NCBI GenBank assembly: GCA_001464155.1
Contig: LNEN01000179.1
Location: 1 to 37,935 of the forward strand
Direction: 5' to 3'
Source: Cytophagales bacterium Ga0077538
GTDB taxonomy: Bacteria; Bacteroidota; Bacteroidia; Cytophagales; Cyclobacteriaceae
DNA length: 37,935 nt
Shown: positions 1 through 13,100 of the stretch, one piece after another
Layout of the letters: every line of letters starts with the position of its first letter
Position numbering within the stretch: position 1 is the stretch's first letter
Translations under genes and position numbers: made by a program
The notes under the pieces: generated by a model
What the model saw: only the letters and a program-made list of their open reading frames with translations
Databases searched by the model: none
Told to the model about the DNA's origin: nothing

Positions 1-430
1 ACTCCGTGATAATGAAGTCATACTGGTCACCTTCGCCCAACATCATGATGTTGCGCTTGATTTCGTCAGTAATGTGTGGGATTACCTGAACCGTCTTTCC
101 CAAATACTCGCCTTTGCGCTCTTTGGTGATGACGTTGTTATAGATACGGCCCGTAGTAACGTTATTAGCCTGAGAAGTAGGCACATTGAGGAAGCGCTCG
201 TAGTGACCTAAGTCAAGGTCGGTTTCGGCTCCGTCATCGGTAACATAGCATTCCCCGTGTTCATAGGGGTTTAATGTACCCGGGTCAATATTAATATAAG
301 GATCAAACTTCTGAATAGTTACGCGATAGCCCCGTGCCTGCAGTAAACGGGCCAGGGAGGCAGCAATAATGCCCTTGCCGAGGGAGGAGGTTACACCCCC
401 GGTTACAAAAATGTACTTAACGTTAGACAT
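1..430 (-). CDS. pyrG: CTP synthase, 5' part (runs off the window)
   Basis: This frame is missing from the ORF track because it is open at the window edge; I translated it from the reverse complement. It makes CTP from UTP, ATP and glutamine in the cytoplasm. The 143 visible residues begin [13 protein letters not shown] and carry the P-loop-like segment [17 protein letters not shown]. They continue with the conserved [19 protein letters not shown] and [16 protein letters not shown] blocks that bind ATP, Mg and UTP in the synthetase half. The glutamine amidotransferase half lies outside the window. The ATG sits 32 bp downstream of a TACCTTTG promoter box. The gene is divergent from the giant adhesin gene across a 762-bp gap. 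The identification is very secure. Confidence 0.97.
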   Translation of the reverse strand, partial: MSNVKYIFVTGGVTSSLGKGIIAASLARLLQARGYRVTIQKFDPYINIDPGTLNPYEHGECYVTDDGAETDLDLGHYERFLNVPTSQANNVTTGRIYNNVITKERKGEYLGKTVQVIPHITDEIKRNIMMLGEGDQYDFIITE

Positions 431-462
431 GCGTAGTGGTGAAGCCGGTAAAAAATCGCGTG

Positions 463-470
463 CAAAGGTA
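463..470 (-). promoter_or_regulatory. Putative -7 promoter box of pyrG
   Basis: The reverse strand reads TACCTTTG, an exact match to the Bacteroidota -7 consensus TAnnTTTG, ending 32 bp before the pyrG ATG. I see no clear TTTG at -33. The call rests on motif and position only. Confidence 0.55.
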
Positions 471-572
471 GGCTTTTACGGGGAATGGGGAAACTGAAAT
501 TTGGGGTAAAAACGGGAATAAAGACCTTTTATTGATTCATTGAGCGATTTGGGGAAGGAGAGGAGGTTGGGT

Positions 573-967
573 GCAGAAGCATATGTAATGGTACGTATGC
601 GACCTTGTGCTACTGCGTATATAAACTTGTTCTATTGCGCACGGCAACTTATACAGATATGTATGCGAACTTATACTGGTTGGAAAGGGGAGTAGGATTG
701 CTGCGTACGGTTACTCGGACTGGTTCGTTCGCCAACTCATAATACTTAGCACGGGCACTTGGATCACTGCGTAGGGGAGGTCGGACTACTTTGCAAGTGA
801 GGACGCACTACGTTGTATGCGGACTTGTACAAATGTGCAGCTCTACTCTGACTACTTTGTATCCCCGTTGAAGTACTCCGTATGTGGACTTGTATTGCTA
901 TGTGCAGGAGCTTGTTCTTCTTTGCACTGCAAGTCATAAACGGCTGCTTAGTAGACGGATGGGAAGG
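573..967. repeat. Degenerate 22-bp phased tandem array (about 18 units)
   Basis: Cutting the sequence every 22 bases from 573 gives about 18 consecutive units. Each starts with G, then usually T or C, then usually A, followed by a loose core. The approximate consensus is GTATGCGRACTTGTACTACT plus two bases. The clearest copies start at 595, 617, 639, 661, 815, 880 and 902. Unit starts are 573, 595, 617, 639, 661, 683, 705, 727, 749, 771, 793, 815, 837, 859, 880, 902, 924 and 946; only the 859 unit is a base short. Copies are strongly diverged, yet the phase holds for almost 400 bp. The period is not a multiple of three and no ORF covers it. It lies between divergent pyrG and the giant adhesin gene. 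Function is unknown. Confidence 0.8.
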
Positions 968-1192
968 TAGTCGGGTCTGTTTTATTCTATAAATTGTGTC
1001 AGCTGCCTTAGAAGGTAGTCTGTCTCCTGATAGGCTACAAACTCATATGGCTGGGTTGACCTTAAACCATTCGTAGTATTTGAAGTCATTTTGGCGTTAA
1101 ATATGACTTCTTTCAATTATCTTGGTGGATTGTTTTGGTTACACTGTTTCCCTATTACCTATTAACCACTCGTAAACCTGTTCTGAAACCGC

Positions 1193-4100
1193 ATGAGATT
1201 AGCTGTCTTCCTTATTAGTATTTCTCTTTTTAGCTTAAACTCGAATAGAGCATTTTCACAAGCTGATTTTACACAGGCAAGGCATGAGACTCTTTCTCAG
1301 CAAGATATAGATGTGTCTTTTGATCAAGCTATCAGTTTTTCTCCACTACCAGCTACTTCCGTAGGATGGTCAGTAACAATTGGTGGAACGGCTGTCCCGA
1401 TTACTTCTATAGGCACTTTTGGGCCAACCACAGTCCGTATTACCTTCGATGCCAGTGGAATAGCCGGTCATGGCGGAACTCAAGCATATCTTAAACCAGG
1501 TGAAGTACTCAGAGTAAGCTATAATGGCACTGGAAATTTAACTTCAATAGGCGGTGTCACCGCTTTTGCGAATCAGCAATCTCTTAATCAATGGGTATTT
1601 ACCTGTGATGATGTAGAATTTAAAACTCAGGGCATTATACCTGCAGACAGTCAAGACAATTGTGTTCCTGTAGTAATGGACTTTTACCAGTGGCAATTTT
1701 CTATGTCGCTCAGAATGCGAAACAGCTCCAACTTTACCACGGCTTTGGATGGATCGGGCCGTACTATAAACTCCAATTTCTTTTATAATTTTAACTGGGG
1801 TGATGCTACGGGGACAAGCGTTAATCCCTATTTATCCGATGTGACAGGGGCTTCGGCACCAAGTCTTATTGAGAATACAGTTTTCAGTGGAAGTCCAGGG
1901 GTATACTTTACTTCAAGACCAACAAAAAATTATCCTGCTACTACAACTCCTGCCCCAAATATTTGTAGTTGGGACGTGGTGGTTCGTCCTTTTTGGATTG
2001 GTATTCCTAACTGTAATGGTGATTCACAAACAACCATTTTTAACAACTGGGATACTGATAATGCAAACACAGGTGTATTAAATATGCCATTCAATCCTCC
2101 AGGAGTGGGGGAAACAAGTGACAGAATTTGCCTTGGTAATAATGTGAACATGCGTTTCACAGACCAAACCCAACTTAACTGTCGTCTTGCAGCTCCTGAA
2201 GCGAACAATCCTAACCAAGCAGTTCGTCATATTCGTATTGTTTATGGAAGTACTAATTATGCTGCCCCTGGAAACATCCCGGATATACATGTTGGAGGAG
2301 TACAGGTTACCAACTCCACTACAGGTGCGTTGCTGGCTCCCTATAATGCCAACCCAATTCTTGGAGGAGGGACCGGTTATGTGCCAACCGGAGCCGGGGG
2401 TGTAGGTGTACCAGACTTTAATGGAGTCATTCAACTACCCACACCGGTTTTAACATCCACATTGACAACCTACATGCAACAAATCACCACCTTGGTTGCA
2501 ACAAGTCAAGTTGTGGGCCAGCGTTTTTATGTTCGATTAGATTACTGGGATATTTGTAACCCTTATAATCCAATAAGTCCAGATGTCAATCGCGTTTCAA
2601 TTGAAAATTATGATGAAATTATTGGCAAACCCGTTGCACTAACAACAGCCGGACAATCCATCTGCTACACAACTCCCAATACTACTGCATTCAACTTTAC
2701 AGTCGCAAGTTCTATTGGGGGTTTGAGAACTGGCGTAAACTGGTACGCATCCCTTGCCAATGTTAGCTCAGGTACACGCATTACAAATCCTAACGGCACA
2801 AACAGTTTGACTTTTCCAGCATCCTCCTATACAACAGCAAATGGCACTGCCGTAAATTTTAGATCCGATAATGTTGGAGGGAGGTACTATTCCCTTTGGG
2901 CAACTCAGGTTCAAGGTGGAACAAATGCCTGTGAGAGTGATCCAATCGAAGTGGTGATCTATCAGCAACCTCAAATTAATGCGGGTGCTGATAATCCAAC
3001 AACACCTGTGGGTAGTACCCAAGTTTGTATAAACGATGTACAGGTATATACAACCAGTGCTCCTGGTGTCAAAACAATTGCAGCTAACAACTCTACCAAC
3101 GGAGCAGCATTAAATTTTCAGCTTGAAAATCTCTGGAGCGATGTGTTTGGTGCTGATGTTTCTGTTTCTCCAACAAATACAACAGGCACCACAACTTCTG
3201 CCACTTTTAGCTTCGCGGCTCAACCAAATCCCTCTACAACCAATAACATAAGTGTACGTAGACGTTACCGAACGACCGACCTTGTTTCTGTAGTAAGCCC
3301 TTTACCGGCACCTTTTACACTACCTACCTATACTATAGCGCCTCAAACATGTCAGAACAATAATGTTAGTTTGGCTGTCACTGTTTTTGGAGAGAGCAAT
3401 GGAGGTACCATTGCAGGAAGCCCCACAATTTGTGATGGATCAAGTACTGGAAACATGATATTGAGTGGTCACCGTGGATCAGTCCTTCAATGGGAGAGAA
3501 GTTATGATGACCCAGGACCAGCCCCTGCAGGTGCTTTTATTGCTATTGCTGGTACTGGTGGCTTAACCACCTTCTCTGAAATTCCTCCTAATGGACCGGG
3601 TACTTACAAGTACCGCGTCCTAGTTCAAAATCAAAATATTACAGGACCTTGTCCAAGTGCTACCACTATCGTTGCTAACCAAAACACAGTTGTCGTTAAC
3701 CCCGTCCCACCAAAACCGACAATCACACCTACCGGTGCCACCACTTTTTGTTTTGGAGGAAGTGTAACCTTAACCTCAAGTACGGTTGATGCGGCACGAT
3801 ATGATTGGTATAGAGGAGCAACTTTGGTGCAAAGTGGCGCTAGCAATACTATTGTACTCACCACTGTTGCTCAAAGTGGTAGTTATACAGTACAAACCTT
3901 TGGTATAGCGCCTTCTAATTGCCCAAGCATAGCTTCAGATCCTGAAGTTGTGACGATTAATCCATTGCCTGTTGCTGCAAATCCTACCGGTGGAGGGGCA
4001 GTTTGTTCAGGTAATCCGGCACCCGATATTGAATGGGCAATTTCTAATGGTACAGGACCTTATGCGGTAACCTATACCATCACTAAAAATCCTGGAGCAG

Positions 4101-7100
4101 TAGTTTCAGGTCCTTTTGTTGTTAATAATGTTACGAGTCCATTTCTTATAGATGATCCAAATCCAGTTGGAATAGGAGGAGATACGTTTGATTATAAGAT
4201 TACAAACATCCAAGATGCGAATGGCTGTTTTGCTAATCCAATTACACTGGCAGCCGTTCCTGCAGGGCAAGTTTCTATTGGAGGAACCGCACCCGTACTG
4301 GATGGACCTGTTAGCTTAAGTTTAAGTGCTGCCTGCGATGATGGAGGCAGTACTTCCAATCCACAGTTGGTTTTTGGACTTACAGTTGCCTCAGCTAATA
4401 CTGCAGGATTTATTCTAAACTATACCGTTGATGGTGGCGGTAACCGAACAAAAAATTTTAATACGGATGCGGCTGGTGATCCTACTGTAGGTACTCAGGT
4501 TATCTTTTCAGATGCGGAGTTGAATACCCTATTACCTTCACCCCATGTGATTCGAATTGTATCGATCATTTCACCATCCACTTGTCAACTTCTTATAGGT
4601 CAGAATTTAAATTTTACAGTTAATCCTCGACCGAGCCCACCAGTCAATCCAGGTAACGTAATTGCTTGCTCTGATGTAGTTGGAACTACTTCTGTTTTGG
4701 TAAATAATCCTGGAGCAGGATTAACGGTAGACTGGTATGATGTTCCTGCCCCCGGTGGCGTGCTATTGGCAAACGGTGTTCTTTCATTTGTTCCTGGAGC
4801 CGCGGGAACCTATTATGCCGAAACCCGAAATACTACTACTGGATGCACGAGCACATTACGCACGGCAGTAACGCTCACCTCTGATCCACTTCCATCACCT
4901 GCAAACGCAGGAGCATCTTTTTCAACCTGTAGTACCAGTGAAACTCTTTTGGGTGTGCCAGCATTTCCAGCCAGTGCAACAGGTACATGGTCTGTAGGCT
5001 CTGCTATTTATTATCAGACCTTTTCATCAGCTGATAACAATGCGGGCTTCACAGCCGGAGGCTCCTTTATTCCACCCAAGGATTTAAGTTGGACATTGAA
5101 TACTTCTAATGGTGTTTTTGCTGATCCTGCAACTGATTACATCAGAGTTAATGCTGGAAGATTAGAAGCACAGGATGTGGATGATAATGTAGGAGGTCAG
5201 TTTGTAGATTGGCAGTCCACTTCCATTAATATTTCAGCCTTCCCTGGTGGGGTAGATGTCTCTTTAGATTTAAGTCAAAGCGGAGCAAATGCCGGAGATG
5301 GAGTATCTTCTTTTTACCGTATAAATGGTGGTGCCCTTACACCTTTTTCAGTTAACCCATCACTACTAGGGGCCTTTGCGGCCTCCACAGCATCTGCACC
5401 TGGATTAATTGGAAATACACTGGAGATTGTTGTACGAATAGAACTTGCTGGGAATGGACAGTTTATTTTTCTTGACAATGTTTTTGTAAGACCTTCCGGA
5501 GTAGTCTTACCGAGTATTACTGATGTTAATCTGGCTACCACAACGGTGAGTAATTTGCAAGTTGGAGCAAATGTATTTACCTGGACTGTTAGCAGTCAGT
5601 TTGGAGTTTGTTCTCCCACTACTTCATCTGCAACGATTACCAGAAACCCTCTTCCAGTAGCGTTAGATCCGAATCCTGCTGTGTGTGAATCATCTTTTGG
5701 ATTAACAGAGGCAAATGGTATTGATTTAACCGTTTATAATGATGGAGTAACAGGAATTATTGGATCAGCAAATAGAACTATTCAATATTTTTCTGATCCC
5801 GGCCGAACAATCCTTATTGGAGCACCTGTTAACAACGTTACCCATAATGAAGTTTTTTATACAAGAGTAACGAAGACTGATCTCGCACCTAATTGTACAC
5901 AAGATGGAATTATTACCATTCGTGTTAACCCTCTCCCTTCCACTAACGATCAAGTATTTGAAATTTGTGAGGAAGCAGTAAGCAGTGCAGATAAAGACAA
6001 TAATAATTTACCTATTCTCTTCAATGATCTGGTTACAGGTATTGCAGGTTCTACCAACAGGACAGTGACTTGGTATGTCGATCCAGGTGTGCCGGTTAGT
6101 CTACCCTCTGATTTAGTTACGCTTGTACCTACCCCTAGCGATGTAGATGATGTTACGGATGGAGAACGCTTTTATGCCGTTGTTGAAAACACATTAACGG
6201 GTTGTGAAGATGTAGCCTTTGTAGAATTTGACATCCGACCACGACCCGCTGCCAATCCTATATCAGGATCAGCGAGTGTCTGCGCAGGTACAAATATTAT
6301 CTTATATCAAATCGGTACTGTAGTGCCAGGCTCTACCTATTCCTGGAACTTGCCTCCTGATGGAGCCGGCTTTGTGCGCTTTGCCGGGGGTGGACCGAAT
6401 GACTTCTTTGTATTGCTTCAGTTCCCATCAGTAATAACACCACCGAACGATTCCTATAATATTAGTGTAACAGAAACCTCTCCCAATCCTGATGCTTGCA
6501 CGGGTGTAGCAAACTCCTTAACGATTACCGTTGAAACAAGTCCATCTCCAAATCCTATCATTGGACCCAACCCAGTTTGTAAAACGGAAACGGAAGTTTA
6601 TCAGGTAACCACTATCGATCCGTTGAACACCTACCAGTGGTCGATAACGGCCGGTGATGCGGCCATTGTAGGCCCCGCCAGTGGTACAGGTCTTGGTTCT
6701 ATTACAGTTGATTTCGGAACGTCCGCTTCGTCTACCATTCGCGTAGTGGAACAAAGTCCAACGGGTTGTTCGATTGCAGGAGGACAAACCTTGGTGGTGA
6801 ATGCCAATGATCAACCTACCATGACATCACCGGCTACGGCCACCGTATGTAGTGGTTTGGCGGTATCCACAGCATTAAACTTTGTAGCGAGTATTCCATT
6901 ATCAACTTTCAACTGGCAAGTAATTAATGTTACGGGAACAGTTACAGGAACAGCACTGGGTAACACAGGTTCAGGAAATATTGGACAAACGATTGTCAAT
7001 ACAACAGGGGGTGTAGCATCTGTCACCTATCGTGTAACACCAACTTCACCTGATGGCTGTCAAGGTCCTTTTCAGGATGTGGTGGTATCCATTACTCCTC

Positions 7101-10100
7101 AACCCGTTATTGTTACGGGACAAGCACCCATTGCTTGCAGTGGTGAACCTGTAAACAGAGAAATTTTCTTAACACCGCTTAATCAGCCGGTGGCTACCAT
7201 TTTTGATTGGCCGGCACCTGTTATGTCAGATGCTTCTGTTCAAGGCACTGCGAAGAACGTAGCGGCAGGAATTGCCGGGACTTTCCACATTACGGATGTA
7301 CTGGTCAATCTTTCCAATGCACCCATCACAGCCACCTATACAGTTACGCCATCGAACGGTCTGTGTAATGGAGCTCCAGAAACAGTTATTGTTACTGTAA
7401 ATCCTGAACCAATCGGTGTCGATGACAACACCCCAATTATTTGCAGCGATGCACTTGTCAATTATAACCTCTCCAACAATATTGCTACGCTGGGCAATAA
7501 CTTAATAACAGGAACAACCTATTCCTGGATAGCCACCGCCAATCCGAATGTTACCGGGGAGAGTGTAGTAGCGCAAAGTGGCGCCACCATTACGGATGCG
7601 TTGAGTAATACTACCGCATCAGATCAGGTTGTGGTATACACCGTAACCCCTACTAGTTCTTTAGGCTGTTTAGGAAACACCTTTACGATTTCCGTTACTG
7701 TACGCCCTGAACCGGTTGCGACTAATGATGTACTGACCATTTGTAGTGATAGTCCGCTAACGTACAACCTGCAGAACCGGGTGAACTTATCGGGCAATGG
7801 ACTGGCTTCTAACTTTACATGGCTCGCTGCTTCTAATGCGAATGTCACAGGAGAAAGTACAGCCCTTCAAAATACCGGAGTCATTACCGATGTTCTTACC
7901 AACGTAACCAATACCGATCAGGTGGTGGTATATACCATCACGCCTACGGGTACTAATGGTTGTGTGGGTTCTTCGTTTACCTTGACAGTAACCGTTCGTC
8001 CAGAGCCTGTAGGTGCAGATGATTCCTTCACTACCTGCAGTGATGTTGCTTTAAGCTATAATCTGACCAACAACATTACTACGCTGGGGAATAACCTGAC
8101 GGCTAGCTTCTCATGGGTGGCTTTAAATAATCCAAATGTTACAGGGGAGAGTACCACGCCTCAAGCGGGTAATATGATCAATAACACACTTACCAATATT
8201 ACTAACAGCAATCAAGTGGTGGTGTATACCGTTACTCCCACAGGGACTAATGGTTGTCCTGGAGATGATTTCACCGTGAGCGTTACAGTTCAGCCGGAAC
8301 CGAGAGGTGTAAATGATGGCCCCATCGATGTGTGCAGCAATGTCGCCTTTAACTACTCTTTGCAAAATAATGTTAACACCTTGGGGAATAGCGTCACGGC
8401 CAATTTTACCTGGTCAGCCGCAGCCAATGGAAATGTTACTGGTGAGAGTACTGCCCTTCAAGCCGGTGGAACCATTACCGATGTACTGAGAAACGTAACT
8501 AACTCAGATGAACTCATCACCTACACTGTTACGCCAACCGGCACGAATGGATGTGCAGGAAATTCGTTCACGGTTACTTTTAGAGTGCAACCTGAGCCAG
8601 TGGGTGTCAACGATGTAAAAACGATCTGTAGCGATGCTACCGTTAGTGTTGATTTGCAGGATAACGTTACCACGCTGGGAAATAACCTGACTTCCAATTT
8701 TAGTTGGCAAGCGGCCGCTAACGGCAACGTAACTGGTGAGAGCACCACTCCACAGGCATCTTCTATGATTACAGATGCCTTGAGTAATATCACAAACTCA
8801 GATCAGGTAGTGCTCTATACCGTAACACCAACCGGCACAAACGGGTGCGCAGGTGTACCCTTTACCATTTCGGTAACGGTTCGCCCAGAGCCCATTGGTG
8901 TGAATGATGCAAAAACAATTTGCAGTGATGAAATTGTTACGTATGATTTGTTAAGTAATGTGACATCCTTAGGAAATGGCTTGCCAGCCACCTTCTCCTG
9001 GATTGCCGCCTCCAATGGAAACGTATTAGGAGAAAGTACATCCGCTCAGGCAGGTGGTATGATTACCGATGTTCTTAACAACGTCACCAACACCGATCAG
9101 GTAGTCGTTTATACCATTACACCGACCGCCTCTGGTAGCGGTTGTGTGGGGTCACCATTTACGATTACAGTAACGGTACGTCCGGAACCCAAGGGCACGG
9201 ATGCACCGAAAACGATTTGTAGTGATGAAAGCGTAGCCTTTGATTTACAATTGAATGTTAATACACTTCCCGGTAATAGTCTCCCCGCTACCTTTAGCTG
9301 GGTAGCAGCCTCCAATGGGAATGTTACTGGCGAGAGTATCGTTCCGCAAGCAGGCAACACCATTAATGATGTATTGAATAATGTGACCAATGCTAATCAG
9401 GTGGTGGTGTACACGGTTACGCCAACGGGCACGAATGGTTGTATAGGTAATCCTTTTACAATTACAGTAACTGTACGCCCGGAGCCGTTGGGTGTAAATG
9501 CTACGAAGTCTATCTGTAGCGATGAAAATGTTAATGTAGACTTGCAGAATAACGTCACGACTCTTGGCAATAACTTACCGGCCACGTTTAGTTGGATAGC
9601 TTCACCGAATGCCAGTGTGAGTGGTGAGAGCACTTTACCACAAGCGGGTGCATCCATTAATGATGTACTTACCAATGTAACGGGTAGTGATCAAGTGGTT
9701 GTGTATACCGTAACTCCCACGAGTCTTTTAGGTTGCCTTGGAAACTCTTTCACGGTTACAGTAACTGTACAATCAGAACCTACTGCGCCTACCGGTACAG
9801 GTCTTATTTGCAGTGATGCGACTGTCAATTTCAATTTACAGAATCATGTGATTTCGGTTGGAAATGGTCAAGCCTCTACCTTCTCCTGGATTGCCACCTC
9901 TAATGGATCGGTAACAGGCGAAAGCACAAGCCCTGTAGTGGGAAGCACCATTACAGATGTACTCAACAATATCAGCAATGTTGATCAAGTGGTGCGCTAC
10001 ACGGTTACCCCAACGGGTACCAATGGTTGTATAGGCAATGCTTTCTTTGTCGATATAACGGTCCGCTCAGAACCAAGAGGTGCCAATGCACCTGCCACCA

Positions 10101-13100
10101 CCTGCAGTGATGTAGCATTGAATATCGATCTTCAGAATAATATTTCAACGCTAGGCAACAGTCAGGCTTCAACGTTTAGCTGGGTTGCTGCTGCGAATGG
10201 TCTGGTAACAGGTGAGAGTGTAGTGCCGCAGGCCTCTGCTTTTATTACGGATATACTGACTAATAAAACAGGTGTTGACCAGACAGTCGTGTACACCGTT
10301 ACCCCCACAGGTACCAATGGTTGCGTGGGTGATAATTTTACGATTACGGTTACTGTGCAGTCAGAGCCCACAGGAGATGATGATGTGGTGCCTATTTGCA
10401 GTGACAGTAACGTTAACTACGATTTACAGAATAACAATGTGAACGTATTGGGTAATAGCCAGGCGGCTACCTTCACTTGGATTGCCACCGCAAATCCGAA
10501 CGTAACGGGAGAGAATACAGTCCTGCAGACAACCAGTGTGATTAACGATGTACTGAACAATGTGACGGGTGTTAATCAGACAGTGGTGTACACAGTTACA
10601 CCAACCGGTACGAATGGTTGTCTTGGAGATGTGCTTACGGTTTCGATTACTGTACGTCCAGAACCTTTGGGTGTAAATGACACGAAGACGATCTGTAGCG
10701 ACAATAACGTGAGTTACAATCTTCAGGATAATATCAACAACCTGGGTAACTCGCTTATATCCAACTTTACCTGGGTGGCAGCCGCAAATGCGAATGTCTC
10801 AGGCGAAAGCACGATTGCTGTTGCCGGAAATGTGATCAATGATAACCTGAATAACGTAACCAGTATCGACCAGGTGGTTGTTTACACCGTAATACCCACC
10901 GGTACGAATGGTTGTGTAGGAAACTCGTTTACTGTTCAGGTTACTGTTCAACCCGAGCCACAAGGCATTGCAGGTACAAAGACTATTTGTAGTGACCTCG
11001 CTGTTAATTACAATCTTCAAACTGATAACATCAATGCGGGAGGAAACAATGTTGCCTCTACGTTTAGTTGGATTGCTGCAGCCAATCCGAATGTTACAGG
11101 GGAGAGCACAACAGGCCAGAACACAGGAACCATTAGTGATGTCTTAAATAATGTTACCGGTATTGCGCAAACCGTTGTCTACACCGTTACTCCGACTGGT
11201 GTCAATGGTTGTTTGGGTAATGATTTCACGGTGACCATTACGGTGAATCCGGAACCTGTGGGTCAGAATGATACCGACACTTCGTGTAATGTTCCTTTAA
11301 GCTACGATATACAGGCCAGCAACATCAATGTCTTTGGTAATAGTGTAAGCAGTGTCTTCACCTATACGGTGCTTTCATCGGATCAACCGAATGTACCAGC
11401 AGGACCTGATAGGGTAGGAGCCAATGCATTACCGATCACGGATAGCTTCACCAACAGTACTGGGGTGGATGTGTTCATGACGTATACGATTACACCCATC
11501 AGTTCACCTAATGGTTGTGCCGGAAACACCTTCACCTACATCGTCACCATTAAATCAAGACCTATTGGTGCAGATTATACAGAAACACCAAATGTTTGTT
11601 CGAGTGTTCCGTTTGTGGTGAATCCTCAAACCCCTGGTATTACAAATGGTGTAGTCAGTACTTTTACCTGGACTGCTGCGTATGCGCCCGGACTCACCGG
11701 AGGTGTAGGAGCGGGTGTTGGTACCATAGGGGAAACCTTATCGAATGTAGGGGCAGTACCTCTGAGTGTTATTTATACAGTAACGCCAAGTGCTGGTCCT
11801 TGTCAGGGACCTGATTTTGATATTACGGTGATCATCGATCCACAACCGGTAACAGATCCTTCATTAGCGACAAAGACTATTTGTAGTGATTTGATTTCGA
11901 ACATACTCTTAAATACAAATGGTATTTCAGTAGGCGCTACCAATTGGGATGTAGATGTAGTGAGTGTGGATGCTAACCTTGTACCGAATGCAGGCAATGC
12001 TGTTGATCCAGGACTTGCGGAAGTGGCTAACTACATTCAAAACGACAGATACACGAACGTTTCGTTTACTCCTGGCAATGTGATTTATAAAGTTACCCCT
12101 ATTGGTCCACCCGCTACCAGTTGCCGCGGTGTTGACACGTTTGTAACCCTAACTGTAAATCCAGAGCCGGTGATGAATCCTGCTTTGGCTACTCCAGCCC
12201 CTGTTTGTAGCGATGAGATCATCGGTGTTTCCTTAAGCACCAATGGCACCTCAGTGGCAGCGGCCTCTTACATTTTTGTTAGCGTATCAACATTCCAGGC
12301 AGGTAATGCGGCAGCGGATCCAGATGAGACGGGTCCGGGTGACAGACTCGCCTCGGTAATTCAAAACGACAGCTATACAAACCTGACGACAGCTGCCTTC
12401 ACCAGAACGTATCAGATTAAGCCAAAGAGTGCGGCTGGTTGTTTGGGTGATTTATTAAATATACCCGTGCAAGTACTTCCTGAACCAGACTTTACTTTCA
12501 CGATACCACCTCCTATCTGTAGCACTGATTTAATTGGTTTGCAATTGGATACTACGCCAGGATCGGTTCAGGTAGATGAGTATGAAGTAACCTTTATCAA
12601 TTGGGAAACCATTCCAGCTCCGGGTCTCTTACCAGGCGGAAGCAACATTGCTATCGGATCTATCTTACCAGCAGTGGCCGGTTCTTTCACCATTAACGAT
12701 AGCTACGTGAATGGGCAGAACGTATCGCTGAATGCGACTTATTCTATTCGTCCTTATGCTCCTACTACATTAGGCAAGCGTTGCGTGGGCGATGTGAAGC
12801 AAGCTGTAGTGGGCATTCGTCCGTCACCCATTGTATTGGAAGACCTGGACGAAATTGTATGTAACGATGCGACCAACGGTATTTTGATAAACACAAAAAC
12901 AAGCAGTGCGCCAGCAAACTCTTTTGAAATTGTTCGCCCGGCTCTTCCTGCTGGTTTGAGCTTAGGATCATACGTTCCAGGCACAAGTGTGGTAACTGGA
13001 AATTCCACTACGGCCATTGCGAATGATCGTTTTGTGAATACAACCAACAATCCTATACCGGTGATCTATACGGTGCGTGCGAACACTGATGCGGTGCCTG

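Larger units (their letters stand above)
431..1192. other. Long divergent intergenic region between pyrG and the adhesin gene
   Basis: This 762-bp gap holds the pyrG promoter box near 463 and the 22-bp repeat array at 573-967. A further 225 bp lies just upstream of the adhesin start, where I could not find a convincing TAnnTTTG box, hairpin terminator or small ORF. The adhesin promoter must lie here but cannot be pinned by eye. Confidence 0.7.

Noticed and set aside
573-967. CRISPR-like array
   Set aside because: There are no identical repeats separated by unique spacers, the period is only 22 bp, and no cas genes are present.
8521-9675. A regular series of antisense ORFs across the adhesin repeats
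   Set aside because: They recur with the same spacing as the sense repeats and encode low-complexity peptides; they are shadows of a repeated coding sequence.
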